DNA from: an uncultured Flavobacteriales bacterium
GTDB taxonomy: Bacteria; Bacteroidota; Bacteroidia; Flavobacteriales_F; PHOS-HE28
NCBI GenBank assembly: GCA_937872175.1
Contig: CALMPI010000035.1
Span: 1-64,000, forward strand
DNA: 64,000 nt
Direction: 5' to 3'
Part shown: positions 33,901 through 41,360 of the stretch, piece by piece
Numbering within the stretch: the first letter of the stretch is position 1
Layout: the number at the start of each line of letters is the position of its first letter
The notes under the pieces: generated by a model
What the model was told of the DNA's origin: nothing
Database searches by the model: none
What the model saw: the letters and a program-made list of their open reading frames with translations, nothing else
Position numbers and translations under genes: made by a program

Positions 33901-36528
33901 ACCCCCACCGGCGGCTCACCGGAGCACATCGCCATCTCCTGGACCCCCGCCGGCAAGGTGCGCCAGGTGACCCTGGAGGACGGCCGCACCCTGCGCTTCC
34001 TCTACGACGCCGCCGGCCACCGCGTGATGAAGGCCGACCTGGCCCAGCCCGACAACGGCTTCACCGCCCCCCTGGCCGAAGGGGATGAGATCACCACCTA
34101 CGTGCGCGACGCCCAGGGCAACCTGCTGGCCACCTACCTCCGCACCGCCGAAGAGGTCGGTACCCTGGTGGAGGACCGCACCACCCTGGAGGAACAGCCC
34201 CTTTACGGCAGCAGCCGCCTGGGCCTGCACGCCCACAACGCCCCCCCCACCGTGCACCTGCAGACCTGGGACGGCAGCACCGCCACCCCGCAGCCCCTGG
34301 ACCTGCCCAGCAAGGCCGAAGCCCACCGCCTGGGCCTGGCCACCACGGCCACCGTGCTGGGCAACTTCCTTGGCCTCAACGCCATCAGCCAGATCATCCC
34401 CCGCTCCACCGCCCTCCACGACCCGGCCGACTTCAACGTCAGCGAGCAGAACGGCGGGCTGCCCCTGTGGTGGGCCGACCGCTCGGAGAACACCTACCGC
34501 GCCGAGGACCGCCAGGGCAACACCCTGTTCACCACCGTCAGCGCGCGGCTGATGCAGCCCTTGCCGCCCATCACCAGCACCCCGATCTTCGACCGCAACG
34601 GCGTGCCCATGTACAGCAACGAACCGCTGGTGGGCGCCCTGTGGAACGGCGCCACCCTCAGCGCCCAGGTGCCCGGTGAACCGCAGCTCCACTACCTGTT
34701 CACCATCGCCCAGGACGGCAAGCCCTACGCGCACCTCATCGACCTCTCCCGCACCGGCCACGGCTCGCAGGGCGAGGTGGTGGCCGCCAACATCCCCCTG
34801 GACGGCGGCGGACCCCTCACCTACCAGCGCGGCATGGCCGTGGTGGACGACCGCAGCGGCTACGGCCCCACCACCCTCTTTTTGCTGGGCCACAGCGGCA
34901 CCCAGGCCCAGCTGCGCGCCCTGTCGGTGGCCGCCTTCCATGCCGACAACGCCACCCCCCAGTGGCACACCCTGGAGACCGTGACGGCCACCCCCGCCAT
35001 CCTCAAGGGGCGCCTGCAGCCCAGCCCCGATGGACAGCGCCTGGCCTACGCCCGCACCACCGGCTCCGGCATGGGCCTGCTGCAGTGGGGCGGCAACGAA
35101 CTGCGTGTGCTGTCGCTGGACCCCGGCCGCCTGGCCCTCAGCGGCGCGCCCCTCACGGTCACCGGCCCCACGGGCCGCATCTCCGGCTTGGACTTCAGCC
35201 CGGCGGCGGACTACCTTTACTTCACCGTGAGCGGGTTGAGCGTCCCCACCACCCAGCGCCTCTACCGCCTGCCCCTGGCCGGCGGCGCCATCGCCCCAAT
35301 GGCCTGGAACGTCACCGACGTGCGGCGCAACGCCCAGCAGGGCGGCACCCACATGCTGTGCACCACCACCACCGGCCTGCGCCGCATCGCCCAGCCGGAT
35401 GCTGCCAGCCCCACGCAGACCACCCATGCCCTGCCAGGCATCCAGCCCGCCCTGGCCCTGCAACCGGTGCTGATCGGCCCGGACCGCAGCACCAGCACCC
35501 GCCACCTGGGCCGCCGCCGCTACGAGCTCACCGACCACCTGGGCAACGTGCGCAGCGTGGTGGGCGACCGCAAGCTCAGCGACTTCGACCTCCAGAGCAA
35601 CCCGCCCGTCCTGGTGCCCACCAGCTTCAGCGCGCAGGTGCTGTCCGTTGCCGATTATGACCCCTTCGGAGCACTGCTGCCCGGGAGGAACTACAGCTCA
35701 ACCACAGACACTTACCGGTTCGGGTTCCAAGGACAGGAATCCGACAAGGAGATCAACGGGGAGCGCAACAGTTACGCGTTCGAGTATCGGATGTATGATC
35801 CGAGGGTGGGTAGATTCTTGAGCATCGATCCACTAGCAAGGAAATACGTATGGAACTCGCCTTATGCGTTCAGTGAGAACAGGGTAATCGATGGGGTTGA
35901 CCTTGAAGGACTAGAGCATGAGAATACCACTTTTTATGAAGTCAAAAAGGTCGTTCTGAAAAACGGTGACTTTAAGTTTGTGATGTCGCTTATGGAAGGA
36001 ATAGGTCAGAATCCGTCTTTCCAAGCCAATGTACCAGGGGCAACTTGGGAAGGGATAAGGCAACGCACTTGGTTCAAGCATCAGGATCAACTTTTCGACT
36101 CTCCGTTCAAAATAGAGGGGTACAAGGAGTGGGTTGACAAGGAGCGCGCCACGACTCTACGTAAGGTTGGAGTTGTCAGTGAGGTGACCGGTGATGTCAT
36201 TCAAGTAGCTGGAATTGGAGTATCGGTCATTGGAGCGCCAGAAGTTGGTGTGCCCATGTTCGTCGCAGGTGAAAATGTCTCAAAAGCCGGTGTAGCTATG
36301 CAGGTGTCTGCAGACATAGCCGAAAAGAAATATGCCGATGCTGGTTCTAAGTTGGCCATTGAGATGACCTTTGATTTTGCTGGCAGTATAGCCAAGATCG
36401 CGCTTGATGATCTCGGTGGTTCACAAGCTGCTCAAGCAGCGACGGATGCAGTTCTCCTTGGTACTGAAAAGGCAGTGGATCAAGCAGTCCCAGACTCTGA
36501 CGCTTGCATAGAAACGGGTTGTCCTTAA
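27886..36528 (+). CDS. Giant secreted RHS-repeat protein with C-terminal candidate toxin, 2880 aa
   Basis: The signal peptide ends in GRAQG (about residue 27). After a long beta-rich N-terminal half come YD repeats from about residue 1520 to 2060 (YDRAGNLIRTVPPEGV, FGYDRLGRLRISQND, YSYDPHGNVEWLVQ, YDYDADGRIVHAES). A propeller-like insert with PSPDGQRLAYAR and DFSPAADYLYFT lies near 2380-2450. The RHS core then reads YELTDHLGNVRSVVGD, FGFQGQESDKEINGERNSY, MYDPRVGRFLSIDPLA and ends DGVDLEGLE near 2676. The last ~200 residues are unrelated to the shell and Gly/Val-rich (GIGVSVIGAPEVGVPMFVAG), suggesting a membrane-active toxin. Base composition drops in GC from about 35640. The next gene is the probable immunity protein. 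Confidence 0.9.
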   Translation: MKTAPLFRDRAARCTLPLLVLLLACTAGRAQGPYTLIDDELELDDALFNDPASTLFTLVNPFAPPAPTICGAEWTYEGVRLDLRLSTGETNDLGAEPFQTTVPLMVRAVDALGDPYFVVPCTLSVDQNAPEQWFTLDLALQFTAAEQVEVVLDGAPSFTPSNLPLAHIRLNADLHLHQRIALTAIPHTLNAVALTSAGSNRVRFEWSYQHNGCNIIYPRYELQVLRLHDLGGAGHTPHALQTATVDWSQAAVLHVDGDPKGALQRLDLTLAEGTGFYAWRVRPITNYHEGGTVDPRNWGLWSAHAPATQGSTVTGLDAVGYTPPAACGVWPADQGGPALFFYDQFDEDRTWSYARTYSEGQAHTGIPLRMAEGMTYVTGLLQPDQQQQRQSTEGYVVASRTVHDRAGRPAVSSLPFPITGQPGLGYVEQLLTNTGNSDYSADDFDVTPHMADPANGPYYTNTNPDSEVPDAEGYPYTRTVFHPDGRPRQASAPGSAFAFTGTPPPTTANYFASVTRTELARVFGTEAYDPAAVHHVISVDPNQVITSTYQDKEGKVLATSIISTTDVLSQLPLESQANGGYTITETLAGNVSVGDHVAEATTNLYVEAQNTSIELTYSITPQDVIDACVNFCRHCDYVVEISLVNVDTGVDLIASACPAWSSFPVFTDLTCNAPASYPTTCTVVANDRGVYQLRKRIRVNNMANGQPVLYTHLTDLSQACADHWDNLPVNDVLNVLTDPALGLDDLWDLVNVDPEVDTEFTLDLGCGEEPSYPVLPCAVCTLYFEQWLERLETEYNTVATAFNNDQDPNNNISEIDISPTPNFTHNGLFDYPESGDPGAAFDRDQVLALLTNMSTVVDENNQLVYTCDELLACWHSAVIAYTTALAAGQTVIELGQVDLSDVPGGTPPILSNATLELHFMDIFLDCAGRQLQGCTDDAGDTGYQNDDLYDDTDYDHNPNSGNLGYLTHAYAYFYCTGLPNDDCASSLAGDFGPTLSDWDELVPLTHEGVTVSTTGWTAYYECLISAANAGGQNAIGSTDAEAYLEGLRDALIADCEAACEGHREAFRLEVMNDMDETCGSLDTANVECLVDRLVANCAALCNGLEVQYDANHTPPLNGLGPASTLSFINGVLTGTPELYVLFAAEQNSELKCETGLVDMVTAGYDYPGTNLPITSEELVALLNEALDDYARFVFAYDPDDPMTHGDFGWQADPLEITARRRLTLKGLHCAPLELAMTMCKVEGNVNYDPNSATAGQSNCNAGTGASAYECLQFGLMNFRPHRLTVTLDPDGTPTTLVRFNYGEPGEAHDWNTDFGTMLAEEALGHAPFTDVHTRFAAITTNEIDILVCTSFTTQGEVITADWEFDDATNTPVDYQSPYCGSGFANPFLTGHDHMGNTDAAAIINQSCGGVQPTLEPWADIRDRYASGCYYEQACSTTCTYWCLSFTHGIPVSEDADEMPLLSCDSVTQANYHSTILGQLYDLEQAALQTYSAAYTSTCADPANIQDALTYSYSRNQHHYTLYYYDRAGNLIRTVPPEGVEPFVDPTPPVANWPTTATAHTMRTHYGHNSLQQPVRQETPDGGVTRFGYDRLGRLRISQNDEQRIANPERYSYTRYDDLGRVVEAGESHEVPTGGLSIQDLLDPGNANAAAFLSAELAFPGTLADKHDVVHTHYTEAAQGMAYLDGTAPRHLLNRVAWTESDEDGLPSTVHDRVTTHYSYDPHGNVEWLVQDLPVLGRHYVRYHYDLVSGRVLQVDYNDGRLDAFHQRYDYDADGRIVHAESSVDGLLWERDAEYSYYPHGPLKRTEIGEDRLQGVDHTYTLQGWLKGINDPRLAGNDAGQDGDAVGRDAFGMELHYFENDFTRTGSAFAPTAAPWPADLYNGNIRAWAFNSEKPDDTFLDPLGFGYTYDVLNRIRQADSYGYGTGWTANNNDEHQRAYTFDANGNLQTLLRRDEGGASVDEFDYAYAAGTNRLTEVEDGHPADGQLEEDHAYAYNAIGQLTQESWTPTGGSPEHIAISWTPAGKVRQVTLEDGRTLRFLYDAAGHRVMKADLAQPDNGFTAPLAEGDEITTYVRDAQGNLLATYLRTAEEVGTLVEDRTTLEEQPLYGSSRLGLHAHNAPPTVHLQTWDGSTATPQPLDLPSKAEAHRLGLATTATVLGNFLGLNAISQIIPRSTALHDPADFNVSEQNGGLPLWWADRSENTYRAEDRQGNTLFTTVSARLMQPLPPITSTPIFDRNGVPMYSNEPLVGALWNGATLSAQVPGEPQLHYLFTIAQDGKPYAHLIDLSRTGHGSQGEVVAANIPLDGGGPLTYQRGMAVVDDRSGYGPTTLFLLGHSGTQAQLRALSVAAFHADNATPQWHTLETVTATPAILKGRLQPSPDGQRLAYARTTGSGMGLLQWGGNELRVLSLDPGRLALSGAPLTVTGPTGRISGLDFSPAADYLYFTVSGLSVPTTQRLYRLPLAGGAIAPMAWNVTDVRRNAQQGGTHMLCTTTTGLRRIAQPDAASPTQTTHALPGIQPALALQPVLIGPDRSTSTRHLGRRRYELTDHLGNVRSVVGDRKLSDFDLQSNPPVLVPTSFSAQVLSVADYDPFGALLPGRNYSSTTDTYRFGFQGQESDKEINGERNSYAFEYRMYDPRVGRFLSIDPLARKYVWNSPYAFSENRVIDGVDLEGLEHENTTFYEVKKVVLKNGDFKFVMSLMEGIGQNPSFQANVPGATWEGIRQRTWFKHQDQLFDSPFKIEGYKEWVDKERATTLRKVGVVSEVTGDVIQVAGIGVSVIGAPEVGVPMFVAGENVSKAGVAMQVSADIAEKKYADAGSKLAIEMTFDFAGSIAKIALDDLGGSQAAQAATDAVLLGTEKAVDQAVPDSDACIETGCP

Positions 36529-36529
36529 C

Positions 36530-36718
36530 ATGACTACGATAGCTGTGATACTATCGTTGCTTCTAGTGGGTGTGATAGCAGCCAGTGGATACATGATTTT
36601 TCGCTCCAAGGACCGACCTCACCTCCTCAAGATGGTACTGACCACGAAGTTGATTTGGACTATTATCGGCGCACTTGTTCTCTTGTACCTGATTCTTTCA
36701 GGCAAATTGAATCTTTAA
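36530..36718 (+). CDS. Candidate immunity protein, two-helix membrane protein
   Basis: A 62-aa protein starting 1 bp after the RHS stop codon. It consists of two membrane helices (about residues 3-22 and 38-59) joined by a basic loop (RSKDRPHLLKMVLTTK). No family is recognised. The position directly behind the toxin tip, the same low-GC composition and the membrane topology fit an inner-membrane immunity protein against a membrane-active tip. This is inference by context. Confidence 0.65.
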   Translation: MTTIAVILSLLLVGVIAASGYMIFRSKDRPHLLKMVLTTKLIWTIIGALVLLYLILSGKLNL

Positions 36719-37320
36719 GCCCACGCAGGGTGTCCCAAAGCGCGCAGCTACTGGTAACGTCCGGTAACGTACCAGAACGTCACTTTTCCCCGCTAACGCG
36801 GATGTAGCTGGTTCGAATCTGCGATCCGGCCCGTTCTACTTCTTCTCGGGCTTGCGCAGGAAGAACGGTTGCTCCTGGATCCAGCCGAAGCCCTAGACCT
36901 TGGCAGGGTGTCTCCCAAAACCTCCGCAGTTGGTCTGTCCGCTGCTCCTGAGCGGACGACCCTGCGGCCTGACAGCCGGTCCCTTTTGCTAGTCGATATC
37001 GGTTGTCAGCCCACTAGAGGCTGTTGTACTCCAAGCTTAAGCTGGGTGGCCGGTAGCTCGGTCTCTTATCAACGACCTCCTCAGAACCTAACAGGCCAGC
37101 CCCCCGCACAATCCCACTTCCCCCTGCACCCCAGGCGTGCCGAAGATGGGACAAGAGGTGTTCGCTGGGAAAGGCCGGCGTTTCCGCGCTGCACCATCGG
37201 CGGGTGAGTGGCAATGAACGATCGCCCGCGTGAAACCCGGATCGTCGATGTGCCCCACCCGGAGAAGCGCATGGCCGCGAGCACCATGGGCCGATGCGCT
37301 CCGCGGCCCGGCCAAGGCGT
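36719..37320. other. Intergenic region, no gene seen
   Basis: No convincing gene. Two similar short strings, GGGTGTCCCAAA (36728) and GGGTGTCTCCCAAA (36907), resemble insertion-sequence end sequences and may be old IS scars. A minus-strand stretch at 36836-36897 encodes the end of a reading frame (WIQEQPFFLRKPEKK, then stop) that might be the tail of a lost gene. Confidence 0.4.
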
Positions 37321-38868
37321 TCACGCGGTGTACGGCCGCCACACGGCGCTGGGAGGCGACCAGCCCGGCGGCGGGGCCGGGTCGGCAGGCGGATCGTCGC
37401 ACGCGCCGCAGGCCAGGCCGGGGTTGGTGCTGCGGCGAAGGGCACGGGCCGCAGCGCGTTCCGCATCGTGCCTCGGTGCGCTGTCCGGTGTCCGCCAAGG
37501 CCAGCCGAAATAGGCTTCGTCCGGGGTCAGTCCGTTCAGGGCTTCGAGGGGGCGCACGGCGTTCTCCTCGTGGAAGGCGGCATCCACACGGTGGCGCAGC
37601 GCCGCACCGTCGGCCGGCGGGTCGCTGAGCAGGAAGCCATACTTGAGGCGCTTGTGCACCGCCTCCACCATGGAGTTGGACCACGGGGTACCTCGAAGAA
37701 CCTCGCTCCGGCGGCGTTCATGGCAAGAGCGCACAGCGGTCATCGCTTGCTCTCATTCGCCCATACTTTGTTGCTCCTCAGTCGGATACTTCGTTCCAGT
37801 ATCCTCTCTTCGGAGCGCCTCGTCTGGGCGAATGATAGCGGCGCGCGCCATCCGTTCGAGGTTCTTCGAGGCACCCCACGGGAGGTCGCGCAAGGCCACG
37901 CGGTGCTGCAGCCCGGGGTGCAGGCGGGCCACCAAGCGATGCACGGGCCGGCCCGTGTTCTCGGGCCCGCCATCGGTGAGGACCTCCACGGGCAGGCCTT
38001 CCGGCCGCACGGACCGGGCCCAGGCCTGCTGCAGCAGGGCCACCACATGCGCGGCGCGAGGCCGTTCGTGCACGGCCCAGGCGAGCTTGCGCCGGCTGTA
38101 GTTGTCCACCAGCACATGGATGGCCCAGCGCTGGCCGTCCGTGGTCCGGAACGGGGTCACGTCCACGTGCCAGAGCGCATCGGGCCGGGTGGCCCGTGGT
38201 GCGGGCGGGTGGCGCTTCTTGCGTGGTACGCGGCGGGAGGGGAGGCCCAGGGCCTGGCGGTAGCGGTACCAGGTGGAGCGGGCGGCCTGTACCAGACCTT
38301 CGCGCGCGGCCCAGTGGGCGAGGGAGCTCACGGGCCAGTGCGCTTTGCCGGGGTCCTGCAGCACGGCGCGGAGGGCATCGCGTTCGGCGGGCAGGAGCTG
38401 GCCGGGGTGGCGCCGCCGGCAGCGGTCCAGGGCCGAGGGCCCGCAGGCCGGTGCGGTGCGGGCAAGCCAGCTCCGGTAGGTGCGCAGGGGCAGGCCCAGA
38501 AAGCGGAGCACCCGGCGCAACGACAGGCGGTGGGTGCTGCGCTGGATCGCCGCGAGCAAAGCGGTCCGCTGGGGCGGCCGTCCGGACCACCAGGCCCCTT
38601 CCCGGCACGCGCGGACCAGCAGGTAGAGCCGGGCGTAGGCGAGGCAGAGGCGCCGCAGTTGGTCGTAGCGCGCCGTGAGGTGCAACAGGGCGAGCTGCTC
38701 GCCGGTAAGGCGGCCGAGGGCAGCGCCTTGGTACTTGCCCGCCGGCTCGTGCCGCCACCGGTGCCTATTGCTCCGCGGGATGCTCCGTCGCAGGCCATCC
38801 GGCAGGGCCTCTGCGGCCCCGGCTCGGACCAGGTCCTTGACGGTGGTGTGGTAGCTGGCGCGACGCAT
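37321..38868 (-). pseudogene. IS transposase (DDE integrase fold), interrupted
   Basis: The N-terminal part (38868 down to 37883) has a helix-turn-helix region and an integrase core beginning DALWHVDVTPF, with DNYSRRKLAWAV and VLTDGGPEN carrying the first two acidic residues. The third part (37680 down to 37321) has WSNSMVEAVHKRLKYGFL with the catalytic Glu and the DEAYFG tail. Between them a 189-bp element (37687-37875) introduces stop codons. Deleting it with one target copy restores one frame reading LRDLPWSNSMVEAV and a ~450-aa transposase, like IS3-type enzymes. The terminal inverted repeats of the IS were not found with confidence. Confidence 0.85.
37687..37875. mobile_element. MITE-like element, 189 bp, inside the transposase gene
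   Basis: It is bounded by a 19-bp terminal inverted repeat (GGTACCTCGAAGAACCTCG on the left; the complement of the right end reads GGTGCCTCGAAGAACCTCG) and flanked by a direct duplication CCACGG (37681-37686 and 37876-37881). The interior is itself an imperfect inverted repeat, with paired ATTCGCCCA/TGGGCGAAT and a central hairpin GGATACT-TCGTTCC-AGTATCC. It encodes no protein. Removing the element plus one CCACGG rejoins the transposase frame exactly. Confidence 0.8.
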
Positions 38869-39043
38869 GGCCCTACTTACGAAACCTTAAGCAAAATCTT
38901 GCCGCGGTCCGGGATCGTCAAGTGGGCGGGGACCCACCGGTCATGCGGAACCGGAGCCTGATGACCACCTGCAGCATGCGTTCGGAACACGAGAAGCACC
39001 GCACACGCGCCGACCCCGCCCCCACCCGCTCGACCACCCCCCA

Positions 39044-39073
39044 AAACGAACAACCCCGCTTGCGCGGGGCTGC
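39044..39073 (-). terminator. Rho-independent terminator (left copy)
   Basis: On the minus strand CCCCGC-GCAA-GCGGGG forms a perfect 6-bp GC stem followed by TTGTTCGTTTT. It lies 45 bp after the stop of the truncated fibronectin-like gene and is identical to the copy at 46211. Confidence 0.65.
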
Positions 39074-39117
39074 TCGATGAGGGTGGTGCCCTGCCTGCGG
39101 GCAGGGGCGTGCGCCGG

Positions 39118-39453
39118 TCAGCGCACTAGGCTGTGGGCCACGTCGCTCCAGGGGCTGCTGCCCTTGGTGCCGGTGGCGCGCACACGGAACCAATGCTCCC
39201 TGGCGCTCTCCAGGCCTTTGAGCACGTGCCGGATGCGGGTGGTCTCGCCCACATCCTTCCAGGCCTCGGCATCATCCGGTGATGTACCGTTGTGCTGGAG
39301 CACGTAAAGGCTGGCGCCCGGGGTGGTGGCCCAGTCGAGGAGCACCTCCCCCTTGTGGTCACGGATCCTCGCACGCAGCTTCAGCGGCCGGGGGATCTCC
39401 GTCAACGGGTTGCGCACGGTGCGCACGAAGAAGCCGGCGTCCTGGATCAGGAC
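39118..39453 (-). pseudogene. Truncated copy of the fibronectin type III-like gene
   Basis: This encodes the C-terminal ~110 residues of the 205-aa protein at 46285 (DEVLIQDAGFFVR-like through SSPWSDVAHSLVR), with two nucleotide differences. The N-terminal helical half is missing: upstream of 39453 the reading frame runs into unrelated sequence (an open frame continues to 39522). It is a duplication remnant at the left edge of the mini-RHS block. Confidence 0.8.
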
Positions 39454-39953
39454 CGCGTCGCCGCCAGCGAACCTGCACGGGTCGAAGGATCTCGAGCGAT
39501 CTCGCATTCGTGCCCTGATCAACCGTCATGCCCGAAAATGAACCGGGCTTGGTCCTTCACTGGCTCGTTCGCTATTGTGCTTGCTGGCAGGTGCACATTG
39601 GCCCCTGGCGTGAGCATACCCACACCCGAACGCTGCCCGGTGCAGTGATCAGGTTCCGCACCAACCCTGGCACCCCACCGGGATCAATACTTCTCCTATC
39701 TTTAGCATCACATGTGCTCGCTGGGCCACCTATTCCTACCGCCGATGAACATGCACAGCATTGGCGCTCCGATGCGGCCACAGGCCCTCAGTGCACAGCA
39801 GGGCCAACGACCATACCCCTCTGTACTACCCCAATGGGTTCCGGGTAGCCCCCCCCCTCCTTGTTCCTCCAACCGCGAAATGCCTTTCCACGCATGTCCA
39901 CTGACCATCGCATCGTATGTTCGGGCCACAGGGGATTGACCCCATTGCCGACC
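39454..39953. other. Upstream region of mini-RHS 1
   Basis: No confident gene. It holds a TATCTTTAG promoter-like box (39697-39705) followed 6 nt later by an ATG (39712) opening a 75-codon frame that ends at 39939, 14 bp before the mini-RHS ATG. The 75-aa product (Pro/Ser-rich, unlike known proteins) may be a leader peptide or noncoding. Confidence 0.4.
39697..39705 (+). promoter_or_regulatory. -7 promoter-like box upstream of mini-RHS 1
   Basis: TATCTTTAG, nearly identical in sequence and in spacing to the ATG (6 nt) to the box at 41961. A preceding ATACTT is also shared, so the two promoters look related by duplication. Confidence 0.4.
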
Positions 39954-41099
39954 ATGGCGCTCTTGCCCAGAACCTTGTTCGCGCGGGTTGCGACCGTTGT
40001 GACCCGGTCGTGGAGCATGCTGGCCGCAGGCTTGACCCTCTTGGGCATTTCGCCAGCCCTTCGCGCCCAGAACTACGCTGTGCCCTCCTCGCCTGAATTG
40101 GCACTCAGCCAAGGGCACTACCCGGAGGTCTTCGGCAACGATACGCTGCGGCGGATCGGGAATTGGGCCTATAACACGGTTACAGGCAGGGCATACCAGA
40201 TCGGCGGCCAAGGGCAGGTTGAAGCCAACGATGTTCGAGGGTCGGAGGGGATCGGTCCTAACCGTGCGCTCGGCGGGGAGGACATGAAGGTGGGCAGATT
40301 CCTCAGCCTGGACCCGTTGGCGGCCAAGTACCCGCACAACTCGCCGTATGCGTTCAGTGAGAACCGTGTGATAGACGCGGTTGAACTCGAAGGCTTGGAA
40401 GCTACCGGATTCGAAATGCGGTCTGAACGACTGTACTCGGGCTACTTGCAGGGCACCGTCACCGACAAGGAAATCCATAACTTCCATCAAGCGGGTTTCA
40501 ATGGCCTTGTCATGGCTGCGGGGATTTCATCCGGTGCGATGGAGTTGCGGATGCTCTGGGGCTTAATTAAGGCGGGCAGTTGGAAAGGACTTCTTCGCTG
40601 GGGCGCTGAGGAGGCTGTTAGCGAGACTTTCACGAACCTCACGGGCATACCGTTCGTCGATCCTCGGAATGCCCTGCGATCCATCCAAATGGCTGCAACT
40701 GGTGGCAGGTTCAAAGGCAATTGGGCGGGGATGGAGGCACACGAACGGCAGCGATCAGCCGAGTACTTAGAAGGCGGCAGCGCACTGGAGCGCACCGATG
40801 TACCTGGGACTGGAGGGGCTGATTTCCGAATCGACGGAAAGCTCACTGAATTCAAGTCGCTGCAAGGTGACAAGATGAACCATACCACTGGCTTGGGCAG
40901 GCTTCAAGAAGCTACCAAGAAGCCCGGTGTTCAAGTGATTGACCTGGACATCCGAACTCCGCAAGGAACAGCCCGTGACGCCGCCACGATGTACGATCGA
41001 TTTGCTGGTACAGACCAAGGGAAGGCCTTCTTTGCCGGGGGTGGTGAAGTTCGGTTTGCGACAACCGAAGGAATGGTCACATACGGTCAGAAACAATAG
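39954..41099 (+). CDS. Mini-RHS toxin 1: secreted RHS-core protein with nuclease-like tip
   Basis: A 381-aa protein. The signal peptide covers about residues 1-39, ending in LRAQ. A short linker (YNTVTGRAYQIGGQGQ) and the end of the RHS core (VGRFLSLDPLAAKYPHNS, YAFSENRVIDAVELEGLE) follow, with no YD repeats. From about residue 148 the sequence is a different domain. The segment ADFRIDGKLTEFKSL has Asp290, Glu299 and Lys301 in a D-x8-ExK pattern, as in CdiA C-terminal tRNA nucleases and other PD-(D/E)xK enzymes. The ATG at 39954 gives a clean signal peptide; longer in-frame starts exist. GC is lower in the tip. It is followed after 3 bp by a candidate immunity gene. Confidence 0.8.
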   Translation: MALLPRTLFARVATVVTRSWSMLAAGLTLLGISPALRAQNYAVPSSPELALSQGHYPEVFGNDTLRRIGNWAYNTVTGRAYQIGGQGQVEANDVRGSEGIGPNRALGGEDMKVGRFLSLDPLAAKYPHNSPYAFSENRVIDAVELEGLEATGFEMRSERLYSGYLQGTVTDKEIHNFHQAGFNGLVMAAGISSGAMELRMLWGLIKAGSWKGLLRWGAEEAVSETFTNLTGIPFVDPRNALRSIQMAATGGRFKGNWAGMEAHERQRSAEYLEGGSALERTDVPGTGGADFRIDGKLTEFKSLQGDKMNHTTGLGRLQEATKKPGVQVIDLDIRTPQGTARDAATMYDRFAGTDQGKAFFAGGGEVRFATTEGMVTYGQKQ

Positions 41100-41102
41100 A
41101 CT

Positions 41103-41360
41103 ATGGCACGCTGGGTTTGCGTTTGCGGCGAAGTGATGAGCAACTCCAATCATCCCGAGATACAGCACAAGGTGTTCTCGGATGATGAATGGAACACGCT
41201 CATGGACTCGCAGATCAATGACCCTGCTAGGGATATTCAGTGGCCGCGCTTCTTCTACTGGGAATGTCCGAAGTGTGGTCGCCTTCACTTCTTCGAGGAT
41301 AACTTGGACAATCGTGTCCGAATTTATGCTCCTGAGGCTCTTCCCAAAGAAAACTCCTAG
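41103..41360 (+). CDS. Candidate immunity protein for mini-RHS 1
   Basis: An 85-aa soluble protein with two cysteine pairs (Cys6/Cys8 and Cys55/Cys58, the latter in ECPKCGRLHFFED) that would form a zinc ribbon. It starts 3 bp after the mini-RHS 1 stop. No family is recognised, but small acidic cytoplasmic proteins directly behind nuclease toxins are usually immunity proteins. It shares the low GC of the toxin tip. Confidence 0.65.
   Translation: MARWVCVCGEVMSNSNHPEIQHKVFSDDEWNTLMDSQINDPARDIQWPRFFYWECPKCGRLHFFEDNLDNRVRIYAPEALPKENS

Larger units (their letters stand above)
39044..39453. repeat. 410-bp direct repeat, left copy
   Basis: This matches 46211-46620 at a constant offset of 7167 bp with only about two base differences (near 39372 and 39421). 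It contains the 3' part of a fibronectin-like gene and its terminator. Homology ends abruptly after GGATCAGGACC. Confidence 0.9.

Noticed and set aside
36781-36835. tRNA-like T-arm (GGTTCGAATC) near CGCGGATGTAGCT
   Set aside because: The flanking bases do not pair into a T-stem or acceptor and there is no anticodon arm, so it is not a tRNA; at most a remnant.
36836-36897. Minus-strand gene tail WIQEQPFFLRKPEKK
   Set aside because: Too short to support a gene call; no upstream frame continues it.
37200-38960. Terminal inverted repeats of the IS
   Set aside because: Only a weak similarity in direct orientation (CCGGATCGTC near 37240 and CCGGGATCGTC near 38910) was seen; not enough to define the ends.
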